NCBI GenBank assembly: GCA_900074885.1
Contig: FJUW01000026.1
Location: forward strand, 62,001 to 126,000
DNA length: 64,000 nt
Direction: 5' to 3'
Source: Rhynchosporium graminicola
Taxonomy: Eukaryota > Ascomycota > Leotiomycetes > Helotiales > Ploettnerulaceae
In this document: positions 1 through 12,296 of the stretch, one piece after another
Numbering within the stretch: the first letter of the stretch is position 1
Layout: each line of letters begins with the position of its first letter
Notes under the pieces: model-generated
Databases searched by the model: none
What the model saw: the letters and a program-made list of their open reading frames with translations, nothing else
What the model was told of the DNA's origin: nothing
Translations under genes and position numbers: made by a program

Positions 1-900
1 GGATACGAGTACATTTGAGGGAGCTTTGGAGGGGAAACTCCTGGCTCTACCGTGGCGGAGGGACTTCAAAAGGGTAAAACGCACTGTGTAGCTCGTTGTC
101 AATAAATCTCGGGTGCTCAGTCTGAGACTGCCTATCATCCATGATCGACTTGCATGAATGGCAGTGATATACGGCGGCGAGGCCTGCCGCCATCGAGCTC
201 TCGGTTTTGCTCACGAGCCTCTTTCGCAGACATTGAAGGCGGCTTCCGTCGTTTCGCAGGCCGAGAGTCCTCATTTCAGCGAGCGACAATAGTAAAATCA
301 GAAAGCTAGTACGACACGAGTCTTAAACCACTACTATATTTTTTTACTCCAAGTATTCAATTAGAAAGCGACGAGGAGGCTTTCACCACTAGTATCGTCA
401 GAGATTCATCCCCTGGCGATTCAGTGCTTCTGGAACTGTTAGATTAAGGAACTATCAGCTGACTATCCAGTGACTACTACTCTGCCTGTGCCTTTACCTC
501 TAAGTAACGTTCCGAGGGAAAATACCGCCACAAGAACACTTTACAAGTACACCATAATACGAAGATGAGGCTATGTCTTAAGGTGTCTATAAATATAAAG
601 AAACGCCATAATACTATGCCTTGTACAAGACTGTTATATCTGATCATCGCGTATACAAGCCTAGCGCCGCGTTCGTAGGGTATGCGGAATCTTGCTGGGT
701 TATACTTCGTCCACCTTCGCTCCTCGCCCTCAATTAGCCTACACCGGCCCCTCCCCTTCAGCAGCTCGTCCTCGTTCCCATTCTCGTTCTCGTTTCCACG
801 CTTACACTCTCTCATCCTCCTTCTGATCGTTATTTTGAGATTCCATGACGGAAGCAACTGCCTGATAGCAGCATCTTAGATCCTGCCTAGCTCCTCTAAG
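1..900. other. No supported gene in the left-edge stretch
   Basis: Open frames of 60-126 codons exist on both strands here (for example minus 47-289 and minus 477-857). None shows a recognisable domain, splice pattern or convincing composition. A CT-rich tract lies at about 715-835, just upstream of the kinase-like pseudogene, and may belong to its former promoter or leader. A minus-strand gene running off the left edge cannot be excluded. Confidence 0.4.
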
Positions 901-2456
901 ATGCTAAATACCATGGACAACGCCAGGCAAGATTTCGACGAGCTCGCATGGGATAGAAATGACGAAGAATGGGAAGAGGCTCAGAAGGCGTTGAGCAAGA
1001 AGTCGTTATATCGTCGTATCGAATTACTAGTGGCGGAGAAATTCGGAAAGCCAGCAACCTGGATTACCCCAATGATTATTGGCGGGTTCAACAATTTATA
1101 TCGAATACGCGTTAAGGATTTCTCCCCTGACGTTCTGGTTCGACGGCCCTCTGTCAGTCAAGCCCAGTTTCCGGAAGAGAAAACTCTCAGGGAGGCCGCA
1201 ACTGCGAAGTATATACAACGGAATACTAAAATACCCACTCCGCAAGTGTTGTTTTATGGTGATGTCTCTGACGTCGGACCATTTATCATCATAGAGCACG
1301 TCGAGAACAAGTCAACCTTATCGCATGCCCTGACTACACCCGGTGTTGATCGTTCAATCACTCATGCCTTGGATCCAAATATCTCCCAAACTACACTGGA
1401 AGACCTTTATCTCTAAGTAGCGAATATCATCTTGGAATTTTCGCCTCACAAATTTCCAAGAATTGGGTCCTTACTCGAAGCGAACGATAGTACATTTTCT
1501 GTGAGTGGGCGACCCATTACTCAAAATATGAGTGACATGCTTCAGCTTGCCAATATTCCTTCTGCTGTCCTCTCCCCGGAGCATAAGACTTTCAAATCCT
1601 CAGACGAGTACTACTTGAGCCTGGCGCAGGACCATCTGGTACAGCTGATATTCCAGCAAAATGATTTAGTCAAATCAGCTGACGACTGCCGAAACAAGTA
1701 CGTTGCACGCCAATTATTCTATCAGCTGGCAGAGCAAGGTCGACTCTCTATATTTGGATTCGCGGAAGTAATTGGTCTACTCAGGCAAGACCCAAAACGT
1801 CAAAGCTCTTGCCAGCGCCCTCGAACTCAGACTCCTTTAGGCTCTATGGCGATGATTTGCGTCCAGGGAACATACTAATTACCGATGCGAGCGAAATTGT
1901 TTCTGTAATTGATTGGGAATTTACGTATACTGCACCGACACAGTTCATTCTCGATCCTCCGTGGTGGTTACTACTTGATACCCCGGAAAGGTGGGATGCT
2001 GGTATTGACGATTGGGTGAAAAATTATGAACTTCGACTTGAGACATGGCTATCCGCCATGAAGGAAGCTGAAGAGAATGTAGATTCTAAGTGCAAGTCTA
2101 CGAAATTCCCGTTGTCAGCATATATGAGAGAGAGCTGGGAAACGGGGCGATTCTGGCTGACTTATGCGGCGCGGAAGAGCTGGGCGTTTGATGTTTTCTA
2201 CTGGAAATATTTGGATGAGAGATTTTTTGGACGGAGGGAAGATCACGTCGCCGAAAACGAGCTTTGGAAAACAAGAGCGCATCTTCTAAGCGAGGGTGCG
2301 AGGGCTGCGATGGAGCCATTTGTTGCACGGAAGGTAGATGAGATGAAGGAACGGAAACTGGTCGAGTGGAGTCCAGAAGCAGCGAGGAGTCGTTTGAAGG
2401 AAGTACTTTCGGATGGTCATTGGTGTAAAGGTAGAGGCTTACTTCAATTTGTATAG
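901..2456 (+). pseudogene. Aminoglycoside-phosphotransferase-like (APH family) pseudogene
   Basis: This is a fungal protein of the APH/choline-kinase-like phosphotransferase fold. These usually transfer phosphate to small molecules, and the substrate here is unknown. The frame opens at ATG 901. The kinase core is visible: a glycine-containing N-lobe (IIGGFNNLYRIRV), the catalytic-loop equivalent GDDLRPGN near 1850, and the metal-binding VIDWEF near 1905. Two lesions break it. An in-frame TAA lies at 1414-1416 between EDLYL and VANIILEFS, where family members normally continue, so CAA to TAA is likely. A one-base loss near 1768 shifts the frame: FAE continues as NWSTQ in another frame, as if GAT had lost its A. 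After that the frame runs intact to the stop at 2454-2456. There are no plausible splice sites that remove either lesion. The N-terminal half alone (171 codons) lacks the catalytic loop, so the locus is probably inactive. Confidence 0.8.
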
Positions 2457-3992
2457 ACGGATTCCATCAGGCGCAAGATTGGACAGCCGTGCGCGAATTA
2501 ATACATCGAGGATGAAAGTATAAAGTAGGCAACCCTTACGCCGTGCTCTGCTGGCCACAAAAAGCGGACTATGTGACGAAAGTGAGGAAAGGAGGGAAGA
2601 GCTATCACAGTCGTGGAACATGAGCATAGGTGATCAACACTGGATGAATTACTAGAAACCACCGACCATATAGATCGTTTCAATCGAAGCACTTGGGAGG
2701 ATTGATGAAAAGTCCGTCAGAAAGACCTCGATAAGATACTTCAGGGTCTGGCTGTTCATCACTAGTAGAAGAAGAAGAAGAAGAAGAAGAAGAAGAAGAA
2801 GAAGAAGAAGAAGAAGAAGAAGAAGAAGAAGAAGAAGATGAAAAAGAAGAAGAAGAAAAAGAAGAAGAAGAAGAAGGTATAAAGTCGTCGGCCGAGTCTA
2901 CTTGGAGTACGATTCGACTGTACATGAAATGGTTGCGTCCTGCTCTGAAAACTTGCGGCCTGATTGTAGCGTACGGACTGCTAATATCAAATGAACGTCA
3001 TCGAGTTTTGACTTATATGACGGCGAAATCCTAGCGACAATCGCATTGACCTGGATAATAGTACCGAAAGTAGACAATTACAGCTTCATGTTTCTCTGTT
3101 ACACTCAATACTGTATATCGTTAGAATTACGTATTCTTCTTGCAAGCAGCATCTTTGAGAGTGAGCGGCTGTCTATATGTTCCTTATGGTCCCGGAGACT
3201 TCCTTCCGAACTCTTGGTTGTCCTCTTAATTGGGCTCTGTTCGAATGCAACGCCATGTATCAATTGAAACCTGTCAGGCTCCTCTTCGCACGCTGATACG
3301 CTTCCACGTCAACATATCTTTTACTTGTCGTTCTTGTCAGTACGAAAATTGTTCACGGAGTATCGACTACCAAAACGCAGGCTAGTCGGGCAAGAAATGT
3401 AGTCCTGACGGAGGCATTTCCTGGTTGATTGAACCAGAATTCGGCAGAGTTCGCGTTCTGGCATTCATTCCTACTTGCTCGCAAGTGCCACCAGGACAGG
3501 AGACAGACTTGAAAATCACCTGTAGCAGCACGAGTCATTACGGGACAGGGAGAATCAACTGATATTTCAAATGTACACAGACGTTGGCTTTCATCTCATG
3601 TGCCTCATAACCACTCGTTCTAACTGTCACACCCTTATACTACGATTGCACGTATGCAAATCGACCCGCGCCAACTTATCATCGGTCCTTGCTATCATAC
3701 CGTGAGTCTCACCACTACCTCATGCAACAGCTCCGTACTGAGGCTTACGAGCTAGACGCCGAAGTGAAAAAGACCTTGCAAAACAACCGTTTAATACCCT
3801 AGAAGGACAGCTGGTCCCCCATAAACGCCTTCGCAAAATAAAATTAAACGAACGCAGAAAATATCTCACAACCAGGTAATGAGAATTGTTGCTGCACTAT
3901 CGTAATCTCTACCACCATCCTAACGCTATGCTTCTCTACTTGGATCCTCGCCTTTTGCCGTGATCACTCGCCCGGTCACTAGTAGGTGCGTA
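2457..3992. other. Intergenic region between the APH-like pseudogene and MED14
   Basis: Apart from the GAA microsatellite, this stretch of about 1.5 kb holds only short random open frames on both strands. It lies downstream of both neighbours, which are convergent, so it would hold their 3' ends. No RNA gene was recognised. Confidence 0.5.
2767..2876. repeat. (GAA)n trinucleotide microsatellite
   Basis: An uninterrupted AGA/GAA run occupies about 2767-2837. It is followed by an interrupted purine-only continuation to about 2876. On the opposite strand it reads as poly-serine in a spurious frame. The long polypurine-polypyrimidine strand asymmetry is of the kind known to form triplex (H-DNA) structures. 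Confidence 0.95.
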
Positions 3993-6900
3993 TCAATCGA
4001 TCTCGACCACCTCCCGCTTCAGCGCATTATTTCTCCCTTGAGTTTGGATTTGATTTTGATTCATGTTCGGCAAGGGCTGTTGTTGTCTATGCTGTTGCTG
4101 CTGCTGCTGTCGGCCATTGAGTACTGGAGCTTGCTTCTGGGGTCCAGGTATTGGGGCTTGTGCGATGGAGTCCAGACTTTTCCCACTCAACGCAAAAGCT
4201 CTAACAACCTCATCAATCTTCACCAATAGGATTTCTGCACCAGCACCTTGAGCTACCCCACTCACACTCATTCCCTGCCATCCTGGGCCTGAAGACTTCC
4301 ACAGAATTTTGAAATCCTGGTCAAGCGCATCCTCTCCCTTGTTGCGAGCCGGGTCATCTGATCGTCGGACATACCACCAAGGCACACCCTTTCTTTGTCG
4401 CAGCTTAACTTCAAGAGTCACTTTCCGGGACATCGAATGCGCCTTGGCTGTTGGCGATGGATCCATGAGGATATACCTGATGAGGTACGAGTCCGACGCC
4501 CGGACATTGATGAAAACTTCCCCAAGTCCACTTAAATCATCCGAGTCCCAGGCCTTTTCAATCGCATCGAAGCCTCGTAGAACAGGAAGAGTGAGCGGCA
4601 AGAAGGTCGCAATCCCATCGAGGCCTTCCGATCCATTCAGAATTCTCGACAGAATATCGGAGATTCGAAGATGTGGATTTCCTCTTTCCAGAAGCAGTGC
4701 CATCACATTATCAGCGGCACTAAAGTCAATTGTGGCCCTGTACAGATCTGACATGAACCCGATATCCGCAGCATCTATAGAATCGTGTGCTGGGTTGTTT
4801 CGATAAGTGAATACTATCCTTCCCAAGGAAACCGTCTCGCATGTAAGACTTTTCTCATATCTATCGAGCACCTGGACAAACTCTACCAGGCGTTCAACAC
4901 GGACGAGGCGCTCGACGAGAGCAGGAATGACAGATTCCCCCACCCTGCTATGCAACCGGATAGCAAACGTTTCATTTCGCGCATTGAAGACAATATCCTT
5001 GTCGACTTGTTCGTTGATATTCAGAAGAGCTTGCGGAAGTGGAACAAGCATATGTGCTTCCGTTATCAGAACAGAGCGCTCGGCGACACTGTATTCGCTA
5101 GCAGGAGGCATGTTCGGACTTGGATAGCCTGGTGTTTTTTCTGGGCTGTCAAGATTGGCTATGTCGAGAGAGTCCTGTTGAGCCATTTCGACACCCTGGA
5201 AAGAGATACGTATAATATCTTTTGCCCAAGGCTTCCCAGTACGTGGGAGCCTGTTTTTGGACGGGATGAGCTCCGAAAATTTGGCAAAAATAGAAGGCAG
5301 AGTGAGTCCCTTGGAAGCTCTACCTTTTCCTAACATGTGATGGACATGTTTGGCATGGAGTGTCTTCATATTGCTGTAGTGGGAGGCAACTCCAGCTGCA
5401 AAGATGTTGAGCGTGGATAGGAACGAGTAAGTGGGCTTGGGCGAGTGAGCCTTGATCGGTAATTTGACGGCACAGGCAACCTCTCGATTTTTCGGCTCGA
5501 TAGATGTAGGAACCAGGGCGCTATGAGGGTAAGCTTGGGACACATAGATTTTGGGGGCGGGAACAAACGTTTTCACCAGATACCACGTCTCCCCGCTCAT
5601 GCTCTGGGAGACGGCGAGATACCAATCCTTGAGCCAGCCATTTCGCCGGAACCAAACAACCCCCAAGTGGTTCTTGCCGGCAAATTGCTGTACTTTATCA
5701 TATCGAAGCTCCGGGTTGCCGATCTTGTTCCATCCCACACTCAGAGCACGAGTCGTGAGGTCTTCGGTGATCAAGAACATGCGAAGGCGCTCAATCCACG
5801 TGTGACCTTCGTTTGCTGGGTCTCGGATTCGGTCATTAAGACCTGCCTCAAAGGTGGCGAAGGTTCGACCCATTGGGCCAAAGACAAATCGGCCAGATAT
5901 TGGATCGATTCTGATGGTAACGTGTTGCTCATTCGTCAACTGAATTCTAAGTTCAGAGGTTGTCGGATTATCGTGAGATATTTTCAGAGACAATTCAAGC
6001 TCTCGGTTAGCGAATAGTGGCTTGACAACCAAGTTTGTGTAGATCGAGGTCAGAATGTAATCAATGTGTTTTGCGACAATCGACTTGAGGAGAGATTCAG
6101 CTGAAATATTTGTGACATCGAAAGGTACATCGACGTCCTTGACTTCTTTTGATTCACGGAACCATCTAATGAACAAGCGACTTGTTGCTTTGGGATCCTG
6201 GCGACCATCTTTACGTTTGCCACTATGAACCCCCAGAATTATCCAGCTTTTGGTACCTTTCGTGAGGACACCCTTTGGATTGCGATGGTCAGAATATCGA
6301 TTTAGCCAATACTGGATTGAAATGGGCCTGTTGAGAATCTCAACTCTTAGAGTGTCGATCCATGTAGACCGGGCTAGCGTGACTGCCTGGCGTCGGAACT
6401 CGTTGATCTTGTAGGTCAAAATGAGCTCATGCAGGTACTTGTAGCATCCAGAGAGACCATCTTTGAGCAGAATCTCGTTGACTTTGTTCTCCAAATGCCA
6501 CCGAATTCCAGGACTCATGCTTGCAGATGATGGCTGGAAACAAAAGCGAAAATCAATGTACCAGTATTGAGATTCCGGATCTTCATCTGCTATAGTAAGA
6601 TCTATCTCGAATTCCCCGGGTACCGTGAAAGTCACACGACCAGACTTGATAGTGAAATCCTTGAATTGCCACGGGATACTTTCATAGTCATTCAGATTGA
6701 GCCTTATCGATAGAAGAGTGTTGAGTTTTTCTAAGGATCTTAGGACCTCTTTTGCAGTCAATGGTGGAGGTTGGATATAATTCAACTTGTATTATTAGCA
6801 CGCAGAGCTCGGACGGATATTTTGAAAAACATACATCTGGCATCCACGAGGCCTTTCCAGTGGTCAAAACCTCCAAGGCTGTTTTAAGATCCGGGTTTGG

Positions 6901-7557
6901 CAAGCGAAAATTGTGTAGCGCTCTCTTATTCTCGGCCATCAAGTCGATCGCCTGTGTGTAGAGTTGCTTCTGAGCTTCAAGGTGAATCCTCACATCTATA
7001 AGATGGGTCACTTCCTCTGCCTTTCTGCTCCAGCCTGTGATCACCAAAGCCTTGGTCCATGCCTCGTGTGACGAGGTTGCGAAGTTCAGTAACCGAAGCT
7101 TTTTGCTGACATTTTCCGTAGACGAGTCTTCAACCGAGCCGTGATATGACGCATTGCCATTGACCGCCGAAACAGGTGCTGGCATTTGTCCCAGCTCCTG
7201 GATGGTGTTCAAGACATCCACATGGGTCTTTTGCGCCAATCGAGATATCAAAGTCGAGAGAGGGAAATAGTTCTCTGCGATATGAGCGATCTCTTCGGGC
7301 AGTCGATTCATATGCGCTTTCAGGTTCTGCGAATGATCAATCTTTGCATCGCCATGGCGCAAATACTCGGGCATTTTTCCGTTCAGACCATTCAGCATGG
7401 TCGAGCCTGGTTGCGCTGTGCTGTGATAGGGCTCTCTCGCTTTCCCCTTCTCCTGCATCTTTTCCATGGCCTCGTTGCTTCCGTTTGGCCGTTGATGCCT
7501 GTCGTGGTTTGTATGCGAGCCATTGCTGCTCCTGTGGTCCATGATGACCCCGGGCAT
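3993..7557 (-). CDS. MED14: Mediator complex subunit 14 (Rgr1)
   Basis: Architectural subunit of Mediator that links head, middle and tail modules and is needed for RNA polymerase II transcription in the nucleus. Two exons are supported: 7557-6835 and 6785-3993. The 49-bp intron has donor GTATGT and a GCTAAT branch site, and it joins in phase 0 (WMPD|LNYIQ). The product is about 1171 residues, normal for filamentous fungi. The MED14 N-terminal domain begins after a polar leader, around residue 85 (LPEEIAHIAENYFPLSTLI). The rest is a long alpha/beta body, and the tail is glutamine-rich (QQQQQQHRQQQ) before KREVVEID. The ATG at 7557 (MPGVIMDH) was chosen; the frame stays open upstream but has no better ATG. 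It is transcribed divergently from ATG22. Confidence 0.93.
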
Positions 7558-10053
7558 GCTCCCTCGGCCTAGATTCTCCTTCAGCCTCTCCACCCCTCCC
7601 AAGTCTCCCCCGACTTGCCCCTCTTCGCTCTTGGTCCGCTCTGTCGACTCTATCTTGGCTGTTGTAATGGGAGGTCTTGCTTCGAGTAGGCTCAGCGAGC
7701 AGAGCCTGCGCTACTTATGAGAGCCAAGGGGCATCGGCGCGGTCGCATGCAAGCACCCGGAACTGGTCCCAATACTGATACTATGATGTTCGTCGCGATC
7801 TCCGGGGAGTACTCGATCAGGCGCTCTGCGATGGACGTTGGGAATGCAAAGCGCGCGCGAGCTTGTCTGCAAGGGTGGTTGGCAGGCAGATCGGAGCCGA
7901 GACCGCGGCTGTACGTAGGTAATGTAGGTAGGTTTGTCTATCTCCTACCTACCTACACGGGACAAAGACAAGGCAAGGCAAGGCTGGGCTGGCGAGGTGA
8001 GGAATTGATGGGAGAGGAGAATCGTTCCGGAAGTACAGTTGCAGGCGCTGTCTCCTGCTGACGTGGAGTGAAGTTGAGATTGAGGGCAGTAGATAGTAAG
8101 AGACATCAAAGGTGGTGGTAGTGGTGGTGTTGATAGAGGTTGAGGATGAGGATGGGGATGAGGTTGTCCGGCCTTGGTCCTGGCCTGGTCCTGGTCCAGC
8201 CTGCTACGGTAGTTTAGCTTCCGTTCAAAGAAAGGCGAGGCGGCCGGCAACCCATCGCGGAACTTCACTTCGCTTTACAGTATTATATTGTATTTCACTT
8301 CACCACCCAATTGCGCTACAGTAGTAGCGGCTGCGCGAAGAGGACGATATAATATCTAATAGCCTTAATGTTAATACCTAGGTGTGATAATATCACCATG
8401 ATACGTGAGGGCAACATAGCAATAACAATTTTTAGGAATCCGAAGGGGATACTTATAAAACTTCAAGCTACGAAGGCACAGCTCAGGACTCACCCTCTTT
8501 ACAATAGTAGAAAGCGTAATGAAATGAATGATACGCAAAGACAATACTGACTGACCACGACATCCATCCATCCATCCATCCAGGAATCATTCCCAAATGT
8601 ATACAACACACTGACTACGCAGGAACAACACCTCGAGAGGAGGAAGTGGAATTCAAATCCGGATAATAAGTAAATAGTGAGATCGCTGGTAATGCTTGAG
8701 TTGAGGCCAGGGGTATCTCGAGTATCGCATACATCATATCATCAATACAGTCCTAATAAACACGTTGGACAATCGTCTTGAATCGGTTGGACTAGAGCAC
8801 GCACGACGTACTTAGGCTGAAGCATAAGTTGATCGGCATCCGCCACGATAGAAAGCTCGTTGGTCCAATCCTTTAGGAGTCTGATCGTAACTAACCTGGA
8901 CGGTTAGTCCAAGGTGATTGCAACTACTGATAGAGTCAATTTGATATATGATATATATACACGAAGAGGAACGATATTGTTATCGACATACTAGCACATG
9001 GTAGGTAGGTAGGTGCCTTTGCAAACATTGCTTGTGGTTAGTCAATTATACATTCTATGTAAATATTCAGTTTGACTACATCTTAATAAATATAGATAAC
9101 ACTATGTATTATTACACTTTCTGCGGTCCAAGATACCATCTAAGCTCATGAATGATTGATTGTTGACGTGGTGTCCAAGTCTGTGCTTATATATATCACG
9201 CACGGTATTTACAATATTCACTTGGACTACGGATCGAACTTATATCCACAAGATGAACGAGTTAGTTCATTGTCCTATAGTTATCATAGGACATGACCTG
9301 AAATCAACTTTAAGGATGTTGAAGTGATATTATCCTAGGCCTCAGTTTAATTTCTTGATAGAGATAGTTTGTTATTTGTTTGAAATAAACATGATTATGC
9401 CTATCCTGTCTGAAATAGATGCATTTTGACCTTGCAAGTGGAGTTTGACTATAGTTATAGTAAGGAAGATGGACTTCCATTCTATATCTATACCTTCCTA
9501 CTCATTCTTCCCACCTGGTTTGCAAGACTTCCACTTGTTATTGGTATAAGACGGTAATTTATACAGAAGGTAGTCAGTTATATCTGACAGATCCATCTGA
9601 TCTCTTACGACTCGTGTTATACCTTAGGTACATTCATCTCGGCGATTTGGTAGCAACCATAATCATAATTATAGTTGGGGCTGTGCAGATCGTGATCTTG
9701 GTCTTGATATGACCCTGGCTAATCGAACAGGTTGGAAGGGGGGAAGAGAGCTACAATAGAGTTCATTCACTCCTACAAACTCGTGCTATGCCTCGACCTC
9801 CTCCCTCCCCCTTCCACATAGCCCGCGTTACTCCTTCCTCTCCCTCTTGGGATCTGGCCCATTCTCTTGCTGTGTATATGATCAAGCATTGCTCGCAGAT
9901 GTAGCAAGGTTTTGTTTCTATCAAAACTATGCCTGAGCTATATATTGAGCACTTATAATTTTGGTAACACCACGATGTTCTAACCGCCCTGCTCACTGGT
10001 CGTTCCAGAGCTCATTCGTCGACCAAAGAGGCCGCCAGGCCAGGCCAGCTACG
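7558..10053. promoter_or_regulatory. Long divergent intergenic region MED14 / ATG22
   Basis: About 2.5 kb separate the two start codons. Simple repeats include ACCT/AGGT runs (7914-7956 and 9000-9014), a GGT/GAG-rich stretch (8108-8165) and CCAT repeats (8562-8581). From about 8370 to 9700 the sequence is AT-rich and free of long frames. It must contain both promoters and 5' leaders. No specific factor site or RNA gene could be assigned. Confidence 0.5.
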
Positions 10054-12296
10054 ATGGTCCCAAGACACGAACCCCAAGCTCCTCCTCACGATCTACCTCT
10101 CCTTCTCCCTCTCTCACTACCACTACCACGGCCACATCAGCCTCAGCGCGCACTGTCTGCGAACAGCACAAAGCGGTCCTTTCGGTCCCACACGTCGTCC
10201 TTTGAGGCAGACGACGAACGGTCGAGTTCCGACAACGAGAGCATGGGACCCGACCATGGCTTCAGAGATGGTCCTTCGCAATATGTTGGAGAGGACACAC
10301 GATTGACGAGTCGCAAGGAGTTGTCGGGGTGGTACGCATACGGCTTTGCAGCAGAGGTTTTCGTAATATGCGGAATGGGTGAGTCGAGAGCCGTTCTAGG
10401 GAAGCTATGCGCGAGCTAGCTATAGCTTTATGAATAATTCCTGGGATGTACACTGCCTGCTGTCAAGATGCAGCTATGTCATATCCTCCACAAGTGTTGG
10501 ATGCAGAGGTTCGCAGGTACTGCCATCAGGATATTCCCACGTTACTATGGGAAGGATATCTACCTAATTAAGAGCTCCTACTTCGCGAGGAACTAAACAT
10601 ATCCTTGGGCACAAGTGGCATGCTAACTTGGGTTGCAGGATCCTTCATACCCATCACACTCGAACAGCTTGCGCGCGAGAATGGAGTCCTTCTTTCTGAT
10701 CTCACATCTCCATGCCCCTCGAGCTCTTCCCATGCTACACCCAATATGCCTGGACCGAATGCTTTCAAGGACCGAGGGCAGTGTGTGATCTATGTGCTAG
10801 GAATACAGATCAACACGGCAAGTTTTGCAATGTACACATTCTCCTTGAGTGTCCTGTTTCAAGCTCTTCTCGTGGTGTCTATAAGCTGCGCTGCGGACCA
10901 TGGTAATTATCGAAAGCGACTATTACTGTTCTTTGCTTTCGCTGGATCGATAGCAACCATGCTTTTCCTACCCGTGGTCCCCAGAGTCTACCTACTGGCA
11001 GCCCTTCTCGCTATGATAGCAAATACTTGCTTTGGCGCCAGTTTCGTGCTACTAAACTCATTTCTTCCTTTGATGGTTCGGCATCATCCAAAAACACAAT
11101 ACCAAAGCCTAGATTTCACGCCAGGTATACCATCTACAATTCTCGAAAGCCAGACATCAGTTGCTTCCCTCGATGCTACTGAAGACATGCGAGATACGAG
11201 TTCCCCTCTCTTATCTCCAGTTTCGACCTCGCCACTGCCACCAGCTAGAAACCTCACATCTGTAGAATTACAGCTTTCTACGCAGATATCCTCCACTGGA
11301 ATTGGGATTGGCTATAGCGCCGGGCTATTTCTGCAATGCGTCTGCATCATGGTCATCTACACTCTTCACAGCTCGACATTCTCCCTGCGATTGGCTTTGT
11401 TCCTTGTAGGCGCATGGTGGTTCATCTTCACGATTCCCGCCGCGTTTTGGCTTCGACCAAGACCAGGCCCTCCCTTACCAGCAAACGCCAACGGAGGCAA
11501 GAAATCATGGATTGCATACATCGCATATGCATGGATGTCTCTATGGAGGACTGTCAAATTGGCACGCCGACTGAAGGACATAACGCTCTTTTTAGGGGCT
11601 TGGTTTCTGCTTTCAGATGCCATTGCGACAGTCTCAGGAACGGCGGTTCTATATGCCAAAACCCAGCTTCGAATGGAGGCGGCATCACTAGGCCTCATCA
11701 ATGTAATTGCGACTACAGCAGGGGTTCTTGGTGCTTTCTCATGGGCTCTCGTCTCTCGAAAATTTGGTTTACGCCCACATCAAACGATTCTGGCTTGTAT
11801 TTGTATCTTCGAGATCATCCCGCTCTATGGCCTTTTGGGCTACCTTCCATTCGTAAAGAACTGGGGCGTCATCGGTCTTCAGCAGCCATGGGAGATGTAC
11901 CCACTTGGTTTTATATACGGATTTGTACTCGGTGGATTGAGCAGTTATTGTCGGTCACTCTTCGGGGAGCTCATTCCTCCAGGATCAGAAGCAGCTTTCT
12001 ATGCTCTGTATGCTATTACTGATAAAGGAAGTAGTATCTTCGGTCCAGCGATTGTAGGTGCTATTGTCGATCAGACGGGCGAGATACGGCCCGCGTTCTG
12101 GTTTCTTGCTGTGTTGGTTGGATTACCTGCTCCTATTATCTACTTTGTAGATGTGGAGAGAGGGAAGATAGAAGGTGCCAAACTGGCAGAGATCATTGAG
12201 GGGTTCAAGAGTGCGGAAGCGAGTGGGTTGCAGAGCTTGCATGAAGAGCAAGGGCTACTGGCTAGCGGACATGAGGATGATGAAGGGAGGAGGTAG
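10054..12296 (+). CDS. ATG22: Autophagy-related protein 22 (vacuolar amino-acid effluxer, MFS fold)
   Basis: Vacuolar membrane transporter that exports amino acids released by autophagic breakdown. There are two exons, 10054-10378 and 10639-12296, with a 260-bp intron (donor GTGAGT, branch TGCTAAC, acceptor TTGCAG). The junction restores [18 protein letters not shown], a family hallmark. The product is about 660 residues. The family-typical [10 protein letters not shown] motif starts near residue 89 after a polar, serine-rich N-terminus. About 11-12 hydrophobic segments follow, with a serine/threonine-rich loop in the middle (around 11120-11250) and a polar C-terminal tail. ATG 10054 (MVPRHE) is the first ATG in the open frame. 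At 260 bp the intron is longer than most others here but contains no recognisable gene. Confidence 0.93.

Noticed and set aside
477..857. 126-codon minus-strand frame
   Set aside because: Low-complexity charged sequence from a CT-rich tract; no domain, and it lies antisense to the likely 5' region of the APH-like locus.
2680..2925. Minus-strand frame with long poly-serine
   Set aside because: It is only the translation of the GAA microsatellite and has no other protein-like sequence.
4309..6017. Several long plus-strand frames
   Set aside because: They are antisense shadows of the MED14 coding sequence.
7558..7602. Upstream extension of MED14 beginning at a TTG
   Set aside because: The frame is open but lacks an ATG. 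MPGVIMDH at 7557 is a normal start for filamentous-fungal MED14.
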